A stretch of DNA of 64,000 nucleotides from Polytrichum commune (Eukaryota > Streptophyta > Polytrichopsida > Polytrichales > Polytrichaceae): assembly GCA_950295325.1 (NCBI GenBank), contig OX485809.1:29774144-29838143 (forward strand). The letters run 5' to 3'. The notes below the pieces were generated by a model. It worked only from the letters and a program-made list of their open reading frames with translations, did no database searches and had not been told where the DNA came from. Shown here piece by piece: positions 57,690 to 64,000 of the stretch (positions are counted from its first letter, which is position 1; the number at the start of each line of letters is the position of its first letter). A program made the position numbers and the translations under genes.

Positions 57690-60500
57690 AGTATGTATAA
57701 ATTTTTAATTTTTAAATTAATAATAAATATTTTAATTTTTAAATCCATCTTGTCCATAACCTTGTATTGGGCCGAACTTCTTGACCAACCGGTGCACTTC
57801 CTCACCATGTTCTAAATCAACCTCCATATTACGACACGATTGAGTAAGGATTTGTGGTATCTACATAAACTCATCCATTGCATTGGTGAAAATGTAGTGA
57901 ATTATATTATAGCTTGTAAAGGACTATTTTTGGATAGTTTGACACTGGAAACAACATCAAAGACCCTAGATTAGTGCAATGGAGTGTAGTTGGAATGAAT
58001 TGGTCCTCACATTATATAGGGCAATTGCTTTTACTAGAGCCCCTTCATCCATGATGGACGAGTTCACAGAGATGCTACGAATCTTGAGCCATTACAACAC
58101 TCAATTTATATGACACCTTGACTATACAACACATTTCCCGTCAACCTAACTTTCAAGTGTTGATTTACCCCCATATATACTACCGATTACGATGTACGTG
58201 ATGCAACATTTTGTAGGCTTGAATTGTCATATTAAAGAGGTAATTAATGTGCATAAGTAGTGGGACCCACATGTATTTCAAGGTTCATATGTGATTAATA
58301 CTTTGGAACATGCAGGGGGACCCTTGGCTATGTTGTGAGCATGGGGGAACATTGTGAACATACAAATACAAATGTTCTTCAATACTTAGGTATCTTTATT
58401 ATGTATTCACAAAATGGCATTTTGCATTGAATAAGTCATTTACTTTTTAAACCTTGATAGTACGACATTTGAGGCCAAATCTTCATATTACCAAGAATAC
58501 AATGTTTGGATAATATGACACTTTCTTGCACGACCAAATGTGTCTTAAGAAAGAGGGAGAACAATGCTCTTAAGGTTTTCCATTGTCAACTTCATCTAGT
58601 AATAATACTAGGTAGTAGTAGTTTTTTTCTTGCTTCATTAAAATAAAATGAGATTGATTTTAAACTCCAAGAAGCCGAAATGCTCATGGGACTCAAAGTG
58701 CATTGTGGTGATGTCAAATTGGCTAATCCCTTAAAGTGGTGGAGCGTGGTAGCCTCCGTAAGATAGAGCCTAATGCTGACCTATTGGTCTAGCAAGTGAA
58801 AAAAGTAGAAAAAATATTTCATGTTTTAAGGGTGTCAAAGGTGTTGTGTTTAGGAGAGTGGCATTTAGCTTCGCATGCAGTGCCATTGCTTGCTAGTAGC
58901 TAGATGGTGGGACCCCGTCCCTGGAGGCAAGCCATCACCTAATGTGTAGGTACTACGTATAGAGTCTATTATATTGTTAGTGGGTAGAAGTTTTTAATTA
59001 ATTATGTATAGTATAGGGTGCTTTAGGTGTGTGAAACATTGTTTTATGTAATTTAGAATTAGACATTACATCATAAAATACCTAACAAGTGCATAAAAAA
59101 TACCATAAAAATAAGGAGCTCGATATGGGAAAATCATATACCTTGCATTTCAAATATGGAGAATGGACATATATTTGTTGATGTTTAGTAAAGAACCAAG
59201 GGATGGATGAAATCACTTCTAAAATTGTCACCCCAACAACTTTTAGACCAAGGTTTCATTATCTAATGTCTTCAAAGGAGGTCCAACCCAATGAATGGGG
59301 CTTATAGATTATCATATAATTTAATGTCTTTGGGGAATCGGGATGTTTTTACATATAAGTAGTATAGGTTACCATTAAATCAATCATTCGACAATTTAAA
59401 ATTATCCATATGGTGCTAATAGTCACAACAATTTACCATTATTTTGAGAATTAAACTGGCTAATAAGAATGACCTATGTTTTTCATGATTTATGTTTAGT
59501 GTATATAATGAAGGCATTTATCACAATAGATTAAAACCCTCATTATACATACATGATAGTTTTATAGCATAGTATTAGTAAATATATCCTTATTTTCTCA
59601 TGTATATGGGGTTTTATTTCATATTCACCCACACACGTCATTTAAAATTTCTAATCAAGAGTGGACCCCCCAATGAAAGTTCATGAGTATATCTGCAAGG
59701 ATTTTATATATATTTTTAATATAAATGATGCCAATGTAGAGTAATGGGATCATTGCCAAACATAGCACAACATTATTAAGCATGTGTGGGAAGTTAAGTT
59801 TCTAAATCAATACAATGGCTAGGTCCAGGCTAGGCAACATACCCAAGGGTGGGCTCTTGATTGGAAACCTAGATGATGTGCGTGGGTTACTATGAGATTA
59901 AACCCCCTATATACAAGAAGATTATAAAGAGAAACAAATGTGTACATACTAAAGGGATGCTAGAAAATGGACTCATATATTTATACTAATCTTTTTGGTT
60001 ATGATGTGATAAATGCTCTCACTAAATACAAAAATATAAATCATGAATTAAATAGGCCTTTGTGACTTGTAACATCCACTCTTGCTTTCCAATGGGAAAG
60101 TTTTTTTTTAACATTTTTGCATTCATAGCATGTAACTCAACGACTGCATCAAGCAAACAAAGACAAGAGTACAAATAACTTAGCCATAATTTGTAGAACA
60201 AAAATGAAGTTTATAAAAACCTGGAACTCAAATGCAAACCCTAACAACGATGGACAAGGTAGTTGTTGATGACCATTACCACATGACAACAATGGATGAC
60301 ACAAACCGGGTTAAAATAACATGCTTATTGCCGATTTTTTCTCTAAACCGTAGGGCCCCCTTTTGTACATCTACCTTCACTTCAATATTCTTGATAGCCT
60401 TATTAGATGTATAAATTAAAGAAAAGTAATACCTCTCCTTTATGTATACTATGTACATTAATTTATACCTTTTCTTACACTCACGTTAGTTCATACATGG
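57690..60500. other. AT-rich spacer, no gene seen
   Basis: Beyond the inverted repeat partner at 57870-58055, only short incidental frames were found. Confidence 0.4.
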
Positions 60501-60502
60501 TA

Positions 60503-60625
60503 CTCCCTCCGTCCCAAAATGATTGTCCTACCCCCCGGAGTTTTATATCCCAATATGTTTGTCGGACAAACATTTTGGGATATAAAACTCCGGGTGTTAG
60601 GACAATCATTTTGGGATGGAGGGAG
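60503..60625. mobile_element. Stowaway MITE
   Basis: 123-bp near-perfect palindrome with the classic Stowaway tip CTCCCTCCGTCCCAAAATGA, flanked by TA (60501-60502, 60626-60627). The two halves pair almost base for base through CCGGAGTTTTATATCCCA. The near-identical halves explain the mirrored open frames on both strands. Confidence 0.97.
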
Positions 60626-60870
60626 TATGAAGAGTCTGCCCCTTGGGGCAACATGACATGTGTCTTGTATATGTGGCATTAAACAAAGGCTCTCCTTACT
60701 TATCCACGTGTAGAGATCCTAGCATATCAACTCAAATTACGACATTCACGTAAGCATCCCAAAGGACCAAATGATGTTACGAGAGATGCAAATGTTGTAT
60801 TATCAATTTTATGTTTTCATATTGCATGATCTAAGAAGATGAAATATGAAGATAATCAGATATGTTGAAT

Positions 60871-61401
60871 CACGGGTAGATCACTCTAAGGCATTTTTGT
60901 GCACCACGTGCGGCCGGGGTTTTTTTTTTTGTTTTGGGGCTATTTACCTTCAAGGGCTGAATTAAAGCCTCCCTATAATTACTTAAATTTCAAAAATGAC
61001 TCATTTGTTTGCACCCTTCCATTACTTATATTGTCCAAATCACTGCAATTTTTTGTACTCTATATCCCTTTTAAGTAATAAAAGCTAATCTACTTCCTAA
61101 CGCAATTGACGAGTGTTGAGGGAAAGCATGGAAACAAAGAATCCCCGTGAGTCCTAAACCCATTTACATACCATATTAAACATACCTTCTAGGATCCTTA
61201 TTTTCAGCCCCTATATTAATTTTACAAAAAAACAATGGCCCACGTTTTATGTCCATCTAACTTACTTATAATGGGATTGTCTACATTAAATGGCCCCTTC
61301 ATTATTTGAAATTTATTTATAATTTTTATTTCAAATGATTTTAATCTTCTCTATATTATGCCACACGTCGTTTTTAAAATGCACTAAGTGATCTACCCGT
61401 G
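60871..61401. mobile_element. hAT-like MITE, perfect 8-bp TSD TGTTGAAT
   Basis: Ends CACGGGTAGATCACT and its complement, flanked by TGTTGAAT at 60863-60870 and 61402-61409. Arms remain similar for about 45 bp. The duplication length points to hAT; the tip (CACGGG rather than CAGGG) is slightly atypical. No coding capacity. Confidence 0.8.
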
Positions 61402-61870
61402 TGTTGAATAATTGATTAGCTAAATGCTTGATGCAACTTGATGAATGTTGACTTAGCATCAAAACAATATTAAACATTGAGTAACACGTACATATCATTT
61501 ACATAACGTTACATTACCACCCCCCCCCCTTGGCATGTTCATTTATGTGGTATGGTTCTCATGGCATATTCCACATGATTCTCAATGTGTAGTGAAAGTT
61601 GCCCCCGAGATAACTACCATGCCTTAACCCACAATGGCTTGGTGGGGGAATGATAACCTTTAACCATGACAATGTAGAAGCAATCCACTCATGCTTAAAT
61701 CTTAGAAGGCTTTTATTGGGAAGAACATCTCTCTCACGAGCTAAAAGAATGATACTATGTAAAAATACTCACTCGATATTACCAAACGTTGGCCACTTGC
61801 ATTTTGAGATGGAGTGTTAGTTACTAGATCAATGAATGTGGATCATCATCCCATTTGGATGATTCTAACT

Positions 61871-62400
61871 CACCAATCAAAGTAGAAGGGGTTCAAACCA
61901 ACATTGAATTGGTATCGTCTTTTCTCGATACCACTTGGGTATCTACAATGAGGATATTACAAAATTTTGATACTAATTATGGTATGTGCATTTGATGGCA
62001 TTTTTGTTTTGAGACCACTGAAATTTGCATACCATCTAAAAGACTTGCATACTACACTAGTATCAATATGGTATTAGAATGAACCCACCAATCAAAAGTG
62101 CAGGAATTTCAAACCACTGTTGGATTGGTATTGTCTTTCCTTGATACCACTCGGGTGTCTATAATGAGGATTTTACAAAATTTTGATACCAACACGGTAT
62201 GTGCATTTGATTGTATTTTTGTTTATGAGACCATTGGAGTCTGTATATCATCCAAAAACATGCATACAAAGTACTCTTTTAAAATGGTATGGACCCAAAT
62301 AACAACTTGGGTATTCAAAGATGTTTCTCAGCTTAAGATACCCACCAAGTGAAAAATATTTGACCGGTACTACAATGTTGATACCCGTCGGGTAGGTTCT
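61871..62400 (+). repeat. Dispersed repeat R3, tandem pair (215-bp period)
   Basis: CACCAATCAA starts at 61871 and 62086. Both units continue with TTGGTAT.GTCTTT, GATACCACT.GGGT, ATAATGAGGAT or variant, ACAAAATTTTGATACCAA or variant, and GGTATGTGCATTTGAT. Related sequence lies at 11400 and 21480-22100. Confidence 0.75.
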
Positions 62401-63041
62401 TTGAATACCATTATTGTTATTGGTTATTGATAGCATGTAGACTCTAGTGGATTGCAAAGGCCCAATAACCGAACCACCTACAAAGCGAAATTTGGTCCCA
62501 CTCCGGAGGGCCTCCCAAGCACTCAAATAATAGAGAAACCAACAAAAAACGGATGAAAGTCATCCACTGATGGTAAATATCATCCACATTGTCTTACCAA
62601 GTCCCTCCTGCAGCACGAAGGCAGTGTGACGGACCTTCCCCCTCGCCTCGCCATCGCCCGCGCCCATCGTCATAGCAACAGATCCACCTCGCAACGGCGA
62701 ATTTATCACCTCTATCTCGTTGGGGATTCCCGCAGACCGCATTTAATCGCAAGCGAGCTTCTAATGCGCTTTACGGTGCGCAATTTGGTGCAGAGTTTCT
62801 CCTTTTCGTCCCCCGCGAACATCGATGTGGAGTCGTTCCGGGCTTGTAGATCTGGTTGTGGAGATGAATGGTGGAGTGATAGAGAGGGTGGTTTTGTGGT
62901 CGCGCAATTCATGGTGACAGGGCGGGTAGCAGCGGATTGATTATCTCCCCTCTGCCGCGAGCGCTTGCTATAAGTATCTGTCGCAATACATGTGCTTGTA
63001 TGTAAAAGAGATTGTTCTTGGAGGGAGGAGGCTCTTGGAAG

Positions 63042-63104
63042 ATGGACGTCGCGGGGGGCGTCAGTGTGGAAGGTGTTCACCCGGGAGGCATCACTGCCAG
63101 CCAG
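63042..63104 (+). CDS. First coding exon of a gene leaving the window (partial)
   Basis: An ATG at 63042 opens 21 codons (MDVAGGVSVEGVHPGGITAS, then Q) ending exactly at a strong donor CAG/GTACGTGC, phase 0. The preceding 450 bp is GC-richer than the spacer, as expected for a promoter and leader. I do not recognise the product. The following intron contains a tandem duplication, and an open frame at 63810-64000 may be a later exon. The assignment of the start is an inference from splice context only. Confidence 0.4.
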
Positions 63105-63200
63105 GTACGTGCAAAATGTCTGCCACTTGGCATATTGTTGATGAATGACGAACTGCAATGAAAAGAAGAATCCATTTCGCTGCGTTGTTTCGTGAACGGT

Positions 63201-63755
63201 TCGTCGGTAGCTTTCCCCTTCGACATGTGCTTGTTATGTGGTTTTGGCAATGCGGTCATCGTGTGTTCCAAGGAGGATGAATGACGAAGACTTCAACATT
63301 ATGCATCTCGGGAGGTTGAATTTGAGGAAACAATCTTCTACCTGCGAATTCGCGTATAAATCGCAGTTCGTCTCATTCTGCTTCTCCTCTTCTCGTCGTG
63401 TTATCGATCTTGTCGAAAAAATAGCCTTTGAGCTGCTTCGATTTACATTGGAGTGTCTTGAACTGCTCGTCGGTAGCTCCTTCGTCATGTGTTTGTTATG
63501 TGGTAAGGTAATGTGGTTGTCGTGTGTTCCAAGGAGAGGCCGAATGATGAACAAGTTTGGAGGTAGAAGCCACTCTGGTTCCTAATTATGCATCTCGGGA
63601 GGTTGAATTTGAGGAAAGAATCTACCTGCGAATTCACCGATATATCGTACTGTTCGTGTGTTATTTTGCTTCTCTTCCTCTCGTCCTGCATCGATCTTGT
63701 CGAAATGATAGCCTCCGAGCTGCTTGGATTCCCATTGAAGTTTCTCTTCGGTTGT
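63201..63755 (+). repeat. Tandem duplication in the right-edge intron (2 units, ~270-290 bp)
   Basis: TCGTCGGTAG starts at 63201 and 63467. Both units contain TTGTTATGTGG, GTGTGTTCCAAGGA, ATGCATCTCGGGAGGTTGAA (63301 and 63588), CTACCTGCGAATTC, ATCGATCTTGTCGAAA and GAGCTGCTT in order. Confidence 0.85.
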
Positions 63756-63809
63756 TCAAAGAGAAGAAAGCTTCATCTGTAGAGACTAAATAAGAGCAGA
63801 ATGCAATAA

Positions 63810-64000
63810 AACTACTGGCGGTGTCAATGTCGGCTTCGGCGTCAAGATGATTTTTCACTAAATGATGCATCTTTCGTAAGAAGGCCTAATCTTGCCAGAG
63901 ATTATATTCTCAGAGACTCATATTTTGATCACAGTGCCTTCAGAAACGAAACACTTGGACTCAGTGACATTCTTTTCTCCGGGCTCATGGACAGTCAATG
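63810..64000 (+). CDS. Open frame at window edge, possible internal exon (partial)
   Basis: After a stop at 63807, one plus-strand frame stays open to the end of the window. It reads in part QDDFSLNDASFVRRPNLARD and ends near GLSDILFSGLMDSQ. Its composition looks like real protein (mixed charge, no low complexity). No acceptor in phase with the 63042 exon was evident, so the connection is uncertain, and the family is not recognised. Confidence 0.35.

Noticed and set aside
55105-58055. A single 2.95-kb TIR transposon bounded by the inverted repeats at its ends
   Set aside because: Arms are diverged, no target duplication is seen, and the interior is a mix of unrelated elements; two independent copies of one repeat fit better.
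60407-60682. Mirrored frames on both strands around 60500
   Set aside because: Result of the Stowaway palindrome; both strands encode nearly the same words.

Overview
This is a gene-poor, AT-rich plant nuclear window. Its protein genes are interrupted by GT-AG introns. They encode a P-class pentatricopeptide (PPR) protein, a 2-hydroxyacyl-CoA lyase/oxalyl-CoA decarboxylase and a ubiquitin-activating E1. The mobile DNA is typical of land plants: PIF/Harbinger, hAT, CACTA, pogo-like, Stowaway and a tRNA-derived SINE. The divergent E1 sequence makes me suspect a non-flowering land plant, but that is inference. No organellar, rRNA or prokaryotic signal was seen.

Layout: 1-1.66 kb holds no recognised gene. 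1.67-3.07 kb is a four-copy tandem repeat of about 360 bp. The PPR gene (5,078-7,464, +) has two exons. A mainly repetitive spacer follows, then the lyase gene (12,509-14,826, +, two exons). 14.8-31.6 kb is a transposon-rich spacer containing many short elements whose terminal repeats and target-site duplications can be read directly. The E1 gene (32,935-41,557, +, thirteen exons) follows a leader built from five tandem repeats. 41.6-62.5 kb is a second spacer with a broken pogo-like transposase gene split by a CACTA element, a broken Harbinger transposase gene, and more small elements. At 62.6-64 kb another gene seems to begin: a 21-codon first exon with a good splice donor, a duplicated intron, and an open frame running off the window edge.

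Two themes stand out. First, every transcribed-looking locus carries local tandem duplications of roughly 150-360 bp in an intron or leader: PPR intron x3, lyase intron x2, E1 leader x5, right-edge intron x2. In the PPR gene the duplicated unit includes the end of exon 1 and its splice donor. Second, several insertions can be checked against an empty site inside the window: a CACTA element whose removal restores the pogo reading frame, a 226-bp hAT element inside a foldback arm, and a TA-flanked element inside an older repeat.

The three complete genes do not form a pathway. The PPR protein probably acts on organellar RNA, the lyase cleaves short acyl-CoAs such as oxalyl-CoA, and the E1 starts ubiquitin transfer. 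The E1 keeps its catalytic cysteine but has changed several residues around its ATP site, which makes it the most unusual protein here.
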